Assembly (NCBI GenBank): GCA_961205875.1 | Contig: OY540810.1 | Location: forward strand, 10,106,001-10,170,000 | Direction: 5' to 3' | Origin: Sialis fuliginosa | Taxonomy: Eukaryota; Arthropoda; Insecta; Megaloptera; Sialidae | DNA length: 64,000 nucleotides | Part shown: positions 10,700 through 21,612 of the stretch, piece by piece | Numbering within the stretch: position 1 is the first letter of the stretch | Layout of the letters: each line of letters begins with the position of its first letter | Notes under the pieces: model-generated | What the model saw: the letters and a program-made list of their open reading frames with translations, nothing else | What the model was told of the DNA's origin: nothing | The model's database searches: none | Translations under genes and position numbers: made by a program

Positions 10700-11125
10700 T
10701 GTATTAACTCTCACAAAACTCATTTAGAGATATCAACGGTTTTGGGGGATATCTCAATTATGTATATCAAAGCACAAAAAAATTAATTATAGTTCACAAG
10801 TTAAAATGATGTAGGTTTTTTTGAATGGTAGTCGTGGAAATTTTGTAGTATAAAATTACATCTATGTGCACTATAATATTATTATTTGTAATGAACATGA
10901 ATTAGTTAAAAAGTGTGAGCCATGTTTGAGTTTGTAGACTGTTATATTTAAGCAGAAGTTTCACACAGCTGAAACTTTTTTCTGTGTACCCATATAATAT
11001 TACTGAAATAAAGCGATTCCAAAATATTCAAAATAATGTCGATTGCATGGTTAATGAAATTTCAAATGTTTACTAAGAGAGTCGTATACAAAACTCATTT
11101 ATAGATTTCAACGGTTTTGATGCAC
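10700..11125 (+). repeat. Repeat L, copy 1, bounded by 32-bp direct repeats
   Basis: The body (TTAATTATAGTTCACAAGTTAAAATGAT..CTATGTGCACTATAATATTA..GTAATGAACAT..GAGTTTGTAGACTGTKATATTTAAGCAGAAGTTTCACACA..AAAGCGATTCCAAAAT) recurs at 14098-14425. Here it is bracketed by direct repeats at 10713-10744 and 11088-11119 that match at 30 of 32 positions (ACAAAACTCATTTAGAGATATC.. and ACAAAACTCATTTATAGATTTC..). The second L copy lacks this bracket. Confidence 0.65.
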
Positions 11126-11189
11126 AAAATAATTTTTTTTGGTTGGTTAATTAGATACATCTCCCAATGAAATCTAAAAAAAATATTTT

Positions 11190-11345
11190 AGGGTCGGTCT
11201 GTCTATTTGTTTGTCACTGCCCTCCCATTCTCTCATTTATACCTATATTTATTAAGATGAAATTTGGTATACAGACGTAGATTAATGACCCAAAAACAGA
11301 AATGATAAGATTTTTGACAAAATATTTTTTAGTACACTTACACCA
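11190..11345 (+). repeat. Repeat M, copy 1
   Basis: Shares CGGTCTGT..GTC, CCATTCTCTCATTTRTA, TTATTAAGATGAWATTT and GACCCAAAAACAGAAATGATRAGATTTTTGA with 18285-18490. Type unknown. Confidence 0.6.
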
Positions 11346-11405
11346 TTGTCTTTAGATAGGTCTTCCTAAATGTAACAAACATATCTTAGAACATATTATG
11401 TAATA

Positions 11406-11523
11406 CAGCGGTTCTCCAATTGTGGTTCTCAAAATTGATGAAAATTTTTACAAATTTCTTTGGCACTTCATCTCGAAAAAAACATCCTGAGAGATTAAGT
11501 ACTGTAATGTTTGGGAAGCACTG
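11406..11523. mobile_element. hAT-type MITE, 118 bp
   Basis: The ends CAGCGGTTCTCCAATTGTGG and, on the minus strand, CAGTGCTTCCCAAACATTAC have the CAG/CTG tips and TTCTCMAA-like ends of hAT elements. A perfect 8-bp duplication, ATGTAATA, flanks it at 11398-11405 and 11524-11531, the hallmark of hAT insertion. It has no coding capacity. Confidence 0.85.
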
Positions 11524-11531
11524 ATGTAATA

Positions 11532-14097
11532 AATTTGTAGTACATATGTATATATATGTATGTTATGTATGTATATATGAATGTAAATATATATTTTATA
11601 TTAAGACGATCTGATAAAATATATTTTCAATATATATGAATTCGACAACAAGATCAGAAAAACAAACGTACAAGAAGAAATATCTAGTAAAAGAATAGGA
11701 GAAAAACTTGGACGTTTTCATCAATCACGATATTTTCAATTTTCTGTTTTATAGGATCAATCAGGCTCGGTATTACACTTTATAGTTGTATTTTCGCATT
11801 TGTGTTTGTTTTTCAACATTAATTAAGAAAACTGATTCATTCTATGAAAGCACGCGAATATTTCAGATGTTTTATAACAAATGTGAAACGTGAAAAGTTC
11901 TCAAATAAGAAGGTGATTTGTATTTCTGCTTTTTATTACTAATTAATTGTTATCATCAACAAAAAAGTAAATAACTTTGTATTTTTGGTAAATTGGGTTA
12001 GTAACAAATTCGAAATCTATATTTTTATTTTTGAATATCTATATCCTATAGAAATTTCGTTGCTTTCCAATATTTTGTAAAACGATTATTCGACTAATGT
12101 TTTTTTTTTCGAAATGTTAATTATCACAATAATTATCTTGATTAATATTCTTTGATACTTACCATAATAAACTTTTTTTTTTAATTGAATAACCAAATTC
12201 AACATTTAATTCTATATAAGAATTGTTTTATATGATTGATTAATATAATTGAACTTGAAATTTTATTTCATTTTTTATTTTTACCACGACGTTATGAAAA
12301 TATTAAATTTTGAAAATTGTCATTTTAATATGGCCAATATAGAAAAACTAAGCGCGTTGATGATTTATATAGAAAAAAAAAACTTTTCTAACCAAGTTTA
12401 ATTTTCGAAAAATAGTTTAAATCGCTCGGAAAACAATTGCCGTCATATCAACAAAATTATAAACCCTTTTACCGCATCGTTTTTTTGTATTAATTAATTT
12501 TAGGTAACAGAATCACAATAGATTACTACTAAAATCGTACAAGAATTATAAGTTTGGCAACGTTGTTCGATATTTGCTTGTGTGTGTACGTACATGTCAA
12601 CATACATTATCTGTAGTGGTGTAGAGCTGTGTTAGGAGTTGAGCGCAAAATTTGAAAAGAATAAATGGTAAATTAAAATTAAAAAATGTTTTTGACGGAA
12701 AAAATTTAGGCTGGTACCACTTATATATAGTCAAATAAACTATTGAGCGCATCATTAAACAAGTTTTAAATAATCAAACGTATTATAAAAAAAGCCTAAC
12801 TTGATCTCAATGTACCTACTATTAATTTTGTATACATCAAATACAAACTTTTTCATGCTTACAATAATTTTTTTAATAAATACATACCCACACTGGACTC
12901 ATAATTTCTAAAACAACCTCCTTAATCCAAACTTTTATCGGTTTTTACTTCATAAAAATTCTTGTAAATTATAAACTACATATTTGTATGCTTTTACGAC
13001 AGATTTTTATTATTTTGTATGCAAAAATGAACTTTCTATCTATGTCTTTTTTGTTAAGCATTCAACAGAAGAATTGCATAATATACGACTATTTTGGTTA
13101 ATATGTCTATGATAACGAAATAGCAGTAAGTATAAACAAAAACTCGGTAATAAACTACATTGCTTTTTTTTGGTTACTTTTATCACAATCATTAAAATAT
13201 CGTATATTTAATCATAGACAAATTTTATGTAGAATAATTCTACATTGAATATTATTCTGTGACGAAATAATATGTATCTACAAAACAGAAATGTATTATT
13301 TTCATAGGAATAAATATTTTACGGTCAGTATGCAACACAATTTAATAAATCAACAAAAAAGTGTCAGTGTTTTTTATATCATTATTACATGCTACGTTTG
13401 TTTGAGTTTTTCTGAAAATCATATTATACAATCTGCATATTTAATGCAGCTACGTTTGGTAAATAAAAAAGATATAAAAAATGTATAAAATACGTGTGTG
13501 TATTTTTTTTATTAAATATTCTACAAACAAAAAGAGATACGAGAAACAAGAAAGAAAACTTATTTTATGCTGATCAAAGATTCAGGACTAAAAAAAACTT
13601 ATCCCCCCTCCTTTTTGTTTTGGTAGCAAATAAAGGCCCGTATCAACATGTAAGGGATAATAGAATATATGTCCTGATATCGTATTGGGGTATATTTTGA
13701 TCGTAAAACTTGAAACTCCATATATACTTCTTCATCTATGTTCTTTATACTCTCTATGTATCATACTGGAGCATCTACCTTTTAAATAATGGGAATATGA
13801 ATTTACATTTATGAGTAGTTCTTCTTTGAAAAGTGAATAAAAAGATTAAATAATAAAAAAATCATGTGCATTTTTCATAATAAAAAATAAAGTTTTTTTA
13901 TGAGAGTTTTGAAAAAGAAAATACTATATAAGAACGTCATTTCTTATTATATTTTTAGTAAATTTGATATATTTATGTTCTCTTTGTCAAAAGAATCCAG
14001 CAATAAATGTTATTGTGAAAAGTTTATATAAAATGGGGGAATATCCATTATAAAATGTTCTACTATGTGATTTTGTCAATTATATTAAAGTAGACAA
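11532..14097. other. Long AT-rich stretch, nothing recognised
   Basis: About 2.5 kb with no repeat shared inside the window. Two successive plus-strand frames at 13291-13488 and 13494-13700 are short, low-complexity and have no splice sites or family resemblance that I can see. I do not call them genes. Confidence 0.4.
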
Positions 14098-14425
14098 AAG
14101 TTAATTATAGTTAACAAGTTAAAATGATATAATTTTTTTTTTTTTTTAAAGGTAGTCGTGGAATTTAATTTTTGTTGTATAATAATGTTATATGTACATC
14201 TATGTGCACTATAATATTACTATTTGTAATGAACATAACTAGGAATTAGTTTAAAAGTTTGAGTCATGTTTGAGTTTGTAGACTGTGATATTTAAGCAGA
14301 AGTTTCACACAATTTGAACTTTTTCTGTGTACCCACAATATAACTGAAACATAGCGATTCCAAAATGTTCAAATTAACGTTGATTGCATGCTTAATGAAA
14401 TTTTAAATATTTATGAAAAGCCGTA
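14098..14425 (+). repeat. Repeat L, copy 2
   Basis: Colinear with 10779-11070, including CTATGTGCACTATAATATTA, TGAGTTTGTAGACTGTGATATTTAAGCAGAAGTTTCACACA and CGATTCCAAAATGTTCAAA. A poly-T run near 14130 is longer than in copy 1. Confidence 0.65.
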
Positions 14426-15751
14426 AAAAAATGTATTTACGTGTTTATACATTTTTTTTAGATCAAAATCTATGAAAGATATTTAAACGAAATTAATCAT
14501 AAGATTAGTTGAAAATTATAAAAATATAATTTTAAAAAGTATCGGCGGCCACATGATGGCGGTCCATTCCTGGCAATCCAATTTTCTTTATTATTGTTTC
14601 CAACCTTACTTTTCACTTCACAATAAATTATTTATATCTATACTTAATTTATTGAAAGTGATACTATGATATTTTTAATGCTCTGAAATTCGGTATAGGG
14701 TTATAAAATCGCATTCTAAACAAACTTTTTGTGGATTTTTATCATATTTTAAAAATATAGATAGATTGTTCTTGGTTATTTTTACAACTTTGCTTATAAA
14801 ACAACCTGTAGAAGACCAAATTAACTAATTTTTGGTAACCGTTAGTTTTACATCAAGCTAGACTTTTTTGGTTTATTTGATTTCTTGTTACATCTATCGT
14901 GAGACACACTGTATATACTGTTGAATTTAAAACTTTCTTTTTTTTAATTCGGTTAAAAATGCTCCTGTAGTTATAACCTAGCTCTTACAGTCTGAATTCT
15001 ATAGTACCTCTGCAACTAACTTGTTATTTGTTTTGAGTCTTAGCAAATAAAAGATATTAACAGTCTAAATATGCAAATAGACTTTTATCTAAATTTGTAA
15101 TTAGTACATAGATTAGTGAAACTTCCTGAAAATTGTAGCGAACAATGCAAATGCAATCGATTCAAAGGGAAATTCCTGCAAATTCTCATACACCTGCTAC
15201 CAGATTAGTCCTGTTTGAGAGAGCACAAAAGGATGCGTGTTTTATAATCCAGTGGTTTCGAAAATGTAAACCGCAAGTTTAGTTATTTATAACCACTTTT
15301 CGTATATTCAACCCGGAACAAGAAATATGAATTAATATTGTATGTTTATGTGTATACATATGATTGTTAATATAATTTAATATGAATAATTACATGGGAA
15401 ATAAATATATTAACACGTTAACTGCCTTTTACTTTAAAATTTTATAATTTAGATTTCTTATGTTCTTCTTTCAGTAAAGAAAATCATTTTTCTTTTAAAA
15501 TAGACAATTTTAAGTATGTATGTACATATATGTATGTATTGCATAAAATCAGTTTTTACTTATATATATGTGACCACTTTTTAAAATATCTGTATTTGTA
15601 TTTGGGTAAAGATGATATTAAGGGGGTTGGGTAATCTTAGGGAAAATTAACTATGCATTTTTATTGTTACTTTTTAGTTGAAATGTTTTAACGTTATCGA
15701 GTTTTATTTTTATTTTTTTAGATTTTTTTAGACTAGACTACAATTTACATA
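14426..15751. other. AT-rich sequence with one mixed-composition patch
   Basis: No repeat or gene recognised. About 15120-15300 is less AT-rich (CGATTCAAAGGGAAATTCCTGC..CACCTGCTACCAGATTAGTCC) and might be unique ancestral sequence. Confidence 0.35.
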
Positions 15752-16208
15752 CATTTACGAGTCTTCTGTCTGTCTGTCTGTTTATTACCTTTTCACGGCT
15801 AATTCGATGAACCGATGTTGATGAAATTTGAAAGAGAGATGACTTGCATCCTGAGGAAGGACATTTGCTACTTTGTATTACAGTTATTTATTTATTTTTA
15901 TTTATTCTTTACATAAATCTATATTTGGTAGTATTTAGTATCTTTTTTGTAAAATTTATTATTTGTTTTTCTTTATATTAGTATTGTAATTTCTTTTTTT
16001 TTGTTAACTTATTTTACACTGTACGACAGTTACGAAATAAATATTATTATTATTATTCCGAAAAATTTATTAGATAATAAAATAGGTGTATGACATTTAT
16101 ACGTGCGACAGGTTGAATTAGTTTAGTGACATCTAGCGTGCAAATGTGAAACTAAAAACATGTTTTATCGACTATCATATCAGAAATCTATATTACTTAA
16201 CCAGTATA
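15752..16208 (+). mobile_element. Lep1-like Helitron, split by a retrotransposon tail
   Basis: The 5' half (CTGTCTGTCTGTTTATTACCTTTTCACGGCTAA..GATGAACCGATGTTGATGAAATTTGAAAGAGAGATGACTTGCATCCTGAGGAAGGACA..CTACTTTGTATT) resumes at 16058 with CCGAAAAATTTATTAGATAATAAAATAGGTGTATGACATTT..GACATCTAGCGTGCAAATG..TTTTATCGACTATCAT..CAGAAATCTATATTACTTAACC. The CTAGT tip is missing. The break at 15880-16057 is a nested insertion. Confidence 0.75.
15880..16057 (+). mobile_element. 3' end of a non-LTR retrotransposon, 5'-truncated, nested
   Basis: About 178 bp of T-rich 3' UTR ending GACAGTTACGAAATAAATATTATTATTATTATT. It interrupts the Lep1 element exactly within its conserved CTTTGTATT/CCGAAAAATT block. The (ATT)n tail and the ..GAAATAAAT.. 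motif before it match the end of the reverse-transcriptase fragment at 48245-48924, suggesting a related family. Severe 5' truncation is usual for target-primed reverse transcription. Confidence 0.65.
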
Positions 16209-16669
16209 AAATATATTACATTAATTCAACGAATTTGTATTAAATGGTTCTTTTAATTTAATAATAATTTTAGTAGATAATAATATGTCGAAATTTAGAT
16301 CGAAACTGTATTCTTACTTTCATGGAAAATTTCAAAATAAATAAAAAAGGTATTTTATTAAAATATAAGATAATATATTCTTCAATGTGAATTTATAACA
16401 TTCCTTAAACTTTTTTTTGTAATCAATAAATTATATATTCGACAGATTGTAAGTTATTATCAGCATTAGATGTAAAAAGCAACTATGAACATTTGCACCA
16501 TATGGTCGACTAATATAATCCCGGAATACGTGTTTGTAAAATAAAACAAAAACAAACAACCTCATATGGCAGCCAACGTGTTAAATTTTACTATAATCAC
16601 ATTAACTATAATATATCAAAATGATTTGTTCATTTGTTAATTCCCGAATACGTAACCCACATTAAAATA
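16209..16669. other. AT-rich sequence, nothing recognised
   Basis: No supported feature. Confidence 0.4.
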
Positions 16670-16985
16670 ATTGCTACGACATTCGATGTAAAAACATCAC
16701 CGAATATTTTCCCAACAACAGCGGAGTAACTTAGTTTCGCGGAAAGAAAAAAACTTTGTAACATTGACTTGGAAACAAAAACATCTTTATCATCAGCCGC
16801 GTTGTCGCGTGGGCTTGTGCGAACAGTCGCGCGCGAACATCGACCGAGAACGCTGTTTTTTATCGCTGCTTCTCAACCATTTGGGTGTTGTTCCATCTAC
16901 ACACGACGCCAACAAGCGAATACAATGTTTGTGTGTCTGTGTGTGAGAGAGATCAGTGTGTTGGATTTGAATCTAAGGTAGCCAT
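16670..16985 (+). other. CpG-rich, repeat-free patch; possible promoter or 5' UTR exon
   Basis: This block stands out for G, C and CpG (AGCCGCGTTGTCGCGTGGGC, CAGTCGCGCGCGAACATCGACC, ACACGACGCCAACAAGCG), then a short (TGTG)/(GAGA) tract. Two plus-strand frames (16764-16946 and 16769-16981) overlap out of phase, so at most one could be real. An initiator-like ATCAGTGTG lies near 16950 and a weak 5' splice-like TCTAAGGTAGCC near 16975. It matches no repeat in the window. Promoter or untranslated exon is an inference from composition only; ancestral unique DNA is equally possible. Confidence 0.25.
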
Positions 16986-17040
16986 GGGAATATGAATTTG
17001 TATGAATATTTTGTTACTTGATATTTATGTTATAGGTTTT

Positions 17041-17827
17041 GCTTCCTCGCAATATCGAAGATACGAGAAGCTATGTGATCGTTTCAGATTGAGACAAAAA
17101 AAAAGTTATCCGATTCCAAAATTTTAAATTGATTTATCCGTTTCACGTCAAGGCAAACACTTTTCGTTCCGTGTCTGTCTGTCTGTCCGTCCGTCCGTCC
17201 GTCTGTCCCCTGAATCCTTGTCACACGCATAACTCATGAACCACTGAACCGATATTGTTGAAACTTGGTCAGATGGTTGGGTCTGGCTTGAGGACGGTCC
17301 CATTTCAAAATCATCAAAATCGTATGTAAGGGGGGGGGGGTGACACCCCAAAATATTTATTTTTTCAAGATATCTCAAGAACGACACATGTTACGTGAAA
17401 ATTGTATAGAATATTTTTTGTAGAGCATTAAATTTCCTATAATATGGGTCTACAACGTTTGTTGTAAAATATATATTAAAAATATGTATCTCATTTTGCT
17501 TTAAAAATTCGTCATTTGTTTTTTTAAATTGATATTTTCTATGACATGTTAAATGTCATGTTGATGTTTTAAATGTCATTTTGACATTTGCATAAATTTA
17601 GATTTAGATTGAAATTGTCAAAAAATTAAAAATATATGAAAAAATATTCAGGTGCGTTTTATGAAAAATTTCGAACTAATAATTTTTAGTAAAATTGTAT
17701 AAAAATTAAATTCCAGGCAATTTATATAAACACTATCGGTTTTTATTTAAATTGTTGAATAATTAACTACCTTTGATGAATTAAGCACGAGGAAGCACTG
17801 TGCATTTACTTGGCAGATGTTTTTTTG
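17041..17827 (+). mobile_element. Repeat Z, copy 1 (about 0.79 kb)
   Basis: It begins GCTTCCTCGCAATATCGAAGATACGAG and ends GCACGAGGAAGCACTGTGCATTTACTTGGCAGATG plus poly-T; the CGAGGAAGC pieces near both ends are inverted. Internal marks are CCGTTTCACGTCAAG, a (TGTC/CGTC)n run at 17171-17211, TCATGAACCACTGAACCGATAT, a run of G at 17330-17340, and TTAAATGTCATTTTGACATTTGC. An inverted copy is at 29647-30455, with pieces at 21335, 24350 and 32405. A 79-codon minus-strand frame (17148-17387) exists because of the repeat. The class is not resolved. Confidence 0.7.
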
Positions 17828-17944
17828 TCTTGGCACTTTTAGGGGGGAGTTCTGAAATTAAATTTATTGATTAATATACTGCCCTGCTTAGACAAATAGC
17901 GGTATCTACAAAATAATTGTTTTTTACTTTTTGAAGTGAAACTT

Positions 17945-18255
17945 AGAAGAAGGGAAAAGTGAAAGGCCAGAGCTGTTTGAATGTGTGTATGTGTATATAC
18001 GTGAGAGAGCGATGAGTAGATGTGTAAGAGAAAGATGGACGAGTAGCGCATGCGTACAAGTCAACCACGAGTTAAGGTTAAGTCTCGATGCATCTGCTGT
18101 TGTGTGCTACGTGTTTGTTTACCTTTTTTACGTAAAAACAATACGTTTAATTATTAATTTAATACGTTTAGCTTTATTTATTTAAATCGCATGGTTCATG
18201 AAAACCAAATATGTTTTGCTTCGATCGTGCACTTATGTCAGTGAGTCACACACCA
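17945..18255 (+). repeat. Repeat K, copy 2
   Basis: Contains GAGTAGATGTGTAAGAGAAAGATGGACGAGTAG, GCGTACAAGTCAACCACGAGTTAAGG, ATACGTTTAATTATTAATTTAATACGTTTAGC and AAATCGCATGGTTCATGAAAACC, shared with K1 and the split K3. This is the most complete copy in the window. Confidence 0.6.
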
Positions 18256-18284
18256 CTTTTTTAGTAGAAAACTAGAAACCCTCA

Positions 18285-18490
18285 TATTATCGGTCTGTTC
18301 GTATGTCCGTCTATCCGTCCGTCTGTCTGTCGGTATGTTACAGCTCTCCTATTCTCTCATTTGTATACTTATTAAGATGATATTTAGTTTTCGGATGTAG
18401 ATCGATGACCCAAAAACAGAAATGATGAGATTTTTGAAAAAATAATATACTGAAAAGTGTACTCAAATTTTTGTTCACTTAAACCTTTAA
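18285..18490 (+). repeat. Repeat M, copy 2
   Basis: Homologous to 11190-11345. It opens with CGGTCTGTTCGTATGTCCGTCTATCCGTCCGTCTGTCTG and contains GACCCAAAAACAGAAATGATGAGATTTTTGA. Confidence 0.6.
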
Positions 18491-19104
18491 GGGTTATATG
18501 GACGGACAATCAGATACAAAAGTAGCTAAATTTTGAAATATACAAATATCTGCGTTATAAATATCGTAATAGATGTTATAAATGATACAAATTGTAACTA
18601 GAGTCGTTAACTTACATATATGAAGCTAATTTTTCCTCTCCAATGACTATTTTGTTAAATTTGTACAAATTCTAATAAAGATAGTTTATTATTTTGACAC
18701 TGACTATACGGCAAATTGAACCTAACAAAAATATATTTTAAACATAATTTACGTTATTTATAGCTGCAAATTAATAAATATAGTTTATATAATTATTAAA
18801 AATACGCAATCATGTGTTATAAATATAACAATTATTGTTATTTATCATTATTAACATAAATATTTCACATTCTAATTATCAGTTTTCACTACGCTATTGT
18901 CATTTTCAGGTTGGTAAATATTGCTGTCAAACACTAATAGAATATCTTGATATTTTATTATTTATGCACTTTTAATTGCACTATGTACTAAATTTTTCTT
19001 TAATTCTCTATAAGAAACATAATATATGACCTAATTATAAAAAACAAAGATGTTTTATAATCGTTTTTTCAAAAAATACTTTGTTTACATTGTTATCAAA
19101 TTTA
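18491..19104. other. AT-rich sequence, nothing recognised
   Basis: No supported feature. Confidence 0.45.
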
Positions 19105-19769
19105 CATGCATAACAATCGTAGAGCGGGAAATTTAAAATTTTGTTGTATTATAATTTATTTCTCGGAAACGGTTTAGTGAAAACATATGATATTTTGCAT
19201 AATTGTTCAACTAATCAAATACTACACTCCCTCAAAAAATTAGAAAATCGGTAGCATTTTATCAATGTGTTTTACCTAAAAAATGCCGAAAAATATCAGT
19301 TTCCCATAAGAACACATGTTAAATTTAAATCAATATAATTCCTAAACGGCTTAGTGAATCAATTTAATATTTTGTCTATTGCATAAGAATGCTAATGGGA
19401 ACATTCCAACCAATTTTCATGTATTTGGTAGCATTTTGAAATACATCCAATACATCCTTAAGTGGGATGTTTTTAGATAGATTTCCTAAAATACAACAAA
19501 AATGTTTTCGGACCTTCTGATTTTGATCCTTCAATCACGAGATATTTCCTTTCAAATTGATTACCAGAGTGTCTGAACTTCGATGCAAAAAATCTGAAAA
19601 AATCCAAAATGTAGCATTTGAATAATACTTTCAATAAAAGTTATAACGAACAGTAAACTTTTTTTTACTTTTTACTGTAGAAATGTAATGAATTTTAAAC
19701 GAGAATGTTAGTGACAATGGTTACAGAACCCTACCATGTGCGTGCCCAACACGCACTTAGCCATTTTAT
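19105..19769 (+). repeat. Moth-type repeat T ending in a short hairpin
   Basis: The stretch has TTTCTCGGAAACGGTTTAGTG, ACACTCCCTCAAAAAATT and ends GGTTACAGAACCCTACCATGTGCGTGCCCAACACGCACTTAGCCATTTT. The end carries a 7-bp stem (GTGCGTG 19738-19744 / CACGCAC 19750-19756) with a 5-base loop. From general knowledge, the phrase 'GGAACCCT..GTGCG..CGCACTTGGCC' marks the 3' end of a very common lepidopteran repeat. The start is estimated. Confidence 0.55.
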
Positions 19770-20571
19770 TTTAGCTTGAAACAAGAGGAGTCGATTAAAA
19801 TTATTAGAAAATCTTTAAATGCATTTCCAGTGAAATGTTTAAACCAAATATAATTTGCACCGTCGATATAATATAACCTATACTTTTTAAGTACCTATTC
19901 TTGGCTTTAATATAAAATCTAAATAAATATATACAGACAACCATTTCCTTACAAAAAACATACATTTTATTATATATATGTATACACATATCCCTGTTTC
20001 AAAGACCATCAATTTTTGGCTTTCGGACAGTTCATACATTTCATAATTTTCATGAAAAAAAATTAAGTGCGTAGCATTACATAAATACAATACCTCAAAG
20101 TGTCGGAAACTCTTCTATTTTCTCTGACAATCTTCCATTCGGCGATCTCTTAAGAATTCTATCGCATTTACAGAAGGTGAATTACGGCCTAGCTGAGATT
20201 GATGGATTGACTTGACTCGAGCGTTTCCTTGAAGCTTCCTTGGATCTAAAACGCTATAAAAGCACCGTCTGGTTCACTGAACCTAATCGTGCATCAATAA
20301 TATATTGTGCAATGCAAAACAATTAATACAAATACGTCAATAGGTTCGGTATAATGCCAATATTCATGGATAGGTCAGATAAGGTTTTGTTGTAAATCAA
20401 ATACAGGAAATGGGTAGTATGTGGTTCAACTAATAATGCACATATTACATAATAGGTACTGATAGACTGCATGTATTCGAGTTTACTTTCTGTGAAGAGC
20501 AAAAACTAATTGGTTATATACTTGTATTCATTTTTGCGTTTTATTAATAATTAATACATACAAGCTTTTAG
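19770..20571. other. Unassigned, with a mixed-composition patch at 20100-20300
   Basis: 20100-20300 is less AT-rich and repeat-free. It contains a TATA-like CTATAAAAGC at 20254-20263 within ACGCTATAAAAGCACCGTCTGG. No initiator sits at the usual spacing that I can defend, so promoter is only a possibility. The minus-strand frames at 19804-20090 overlap each other and are unsupported. Confidence 0.2.
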
Positions 20572-20670
20572 GTTTCAACGGTGATCTTGATATGGATCTT
20601 GGTTTCTGGGTACAAGAAGCGTCGATTTGACCGTTCTATATACTTATACCCAGAAGCCAAAACTCAAGAC
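20572..20670. repeat. Repeat J, copy 2 (diverged foldback)
   Basis: TTTCAACGGTGATCTTGATATGGATCTTGGTTTCTGGGTACAAG, then CTTATACCCAGAAGCCAAAACTC, matches the foldback at 3763-3925. Here the arms (20594-20616 and 20643-20665) are imperfect and closer together. Confidence 0.65.
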
Positions 20671-21334
20671 AAAAATTTTCCTATTTTCAAATTTCTGCCG
20701 GTAGGTCAAATATGATTGTCTTGGGCTTATAGAGGATGAAAATTGATGGAAAATCTATCAACTTTTTGAATTCAGAAATATTTTAATTTTATTGTGTATT
20801 TATGACCACATTGCGGTTGACTAAGAATTGAAAATATTGAATTGTTTTGCAGTTTTCGAAATGTTTCATATTTTTTCAAATTCTAAGATAGCCATTTTTT
20901 TATTTTGTAACATTTTTTGTTGTTGAGGTGTTTGAGTTTGAATAAAAAAAGCTTTAAACGATTATAAGGGGCCTAATTTTGATAGAAAATAAAATTAGAT
21001 ACTTTGTTTTAAGCTATCACCTCTTATAACGTTTTTATTTATTTTAACATTACCGTTTAAATAAGCAAAACAATATTGAAGTTTAAATAATAGGTAATAT
21101 ATAAACGTATTTCTATATTACAATCTTCGTTTAAAAAATTTAAAAAAAAATGCTAAAAATCTTTTGTCCTCGGTTATATCTCCAAAAATAAAAGAGAGAA
21201 AGAACTAAAAAAATGGAAATATGTATAATGATATTGAGATCACAAAAATTATTATCGGCAGTCGCTGCATTTTTTTTTTTGTTTTTTTTTTAAAATAGAT
21301 AAATAAAGCTTTTTATAAAATATAACATACATAT
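20671..21334. other. AT-rich; weak repeat Q similarity
   Basis: About 20940-21210 (CAATCTTCGTTTAAAAAATTT..AAAATCTTTTGTCCTCGGTTATATCTCC) resembles 35255-35425 and 62100-62210. The match is diverged and no ends are visible. Confidence 0.35.
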
Positions 21335-21612
21335 GGTTAAATGTCATTTTGACGTTTGCATAGCAGAAAAAAATTTAGATTTAGATTAAAAATGTCAAAA
21401 AATTAAAAATATATGTACGTGTTACGGGCAAAGTCCACGGGGTATACAACATACGAAGAAATAATCAGGAGCGTATTTAAAAAAATCGAATTAATATATA
21501 TTTTTTAAATTGCATAAAATGAATACTCGGTTTTTATTTAAATTTTACCTTTGATGAATTTAGTACGAGGAAGCATTGTGCATTTACTTAGTAGATGTTT
21601 TTTTTACAAAAT
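21335..21612 (+). mobile_element. Repeat Z, 3' part
   Basis: AAATGTCATTTTGACGTTTGCATAGCAGAAAAAAATTTAGATTTAGATT through CGAGGAAGCATTGTGCATTTACTTAGTAGATGTTTTTTTT corresponds to the last 280 bp of Z copy 1. About 35 extra bases (TACGTGTTACGGGCAAAGTCCACG..) sit inside after AAATATATG. Confidence 0.65.

Noticed and set aside
20254-20290. TATA box at CTATAAAAGC as a real promoter
   Set aside because: No initiator at the usual spacing and no exon nearby; TATA-like words are frequent in AT-rich DNA.
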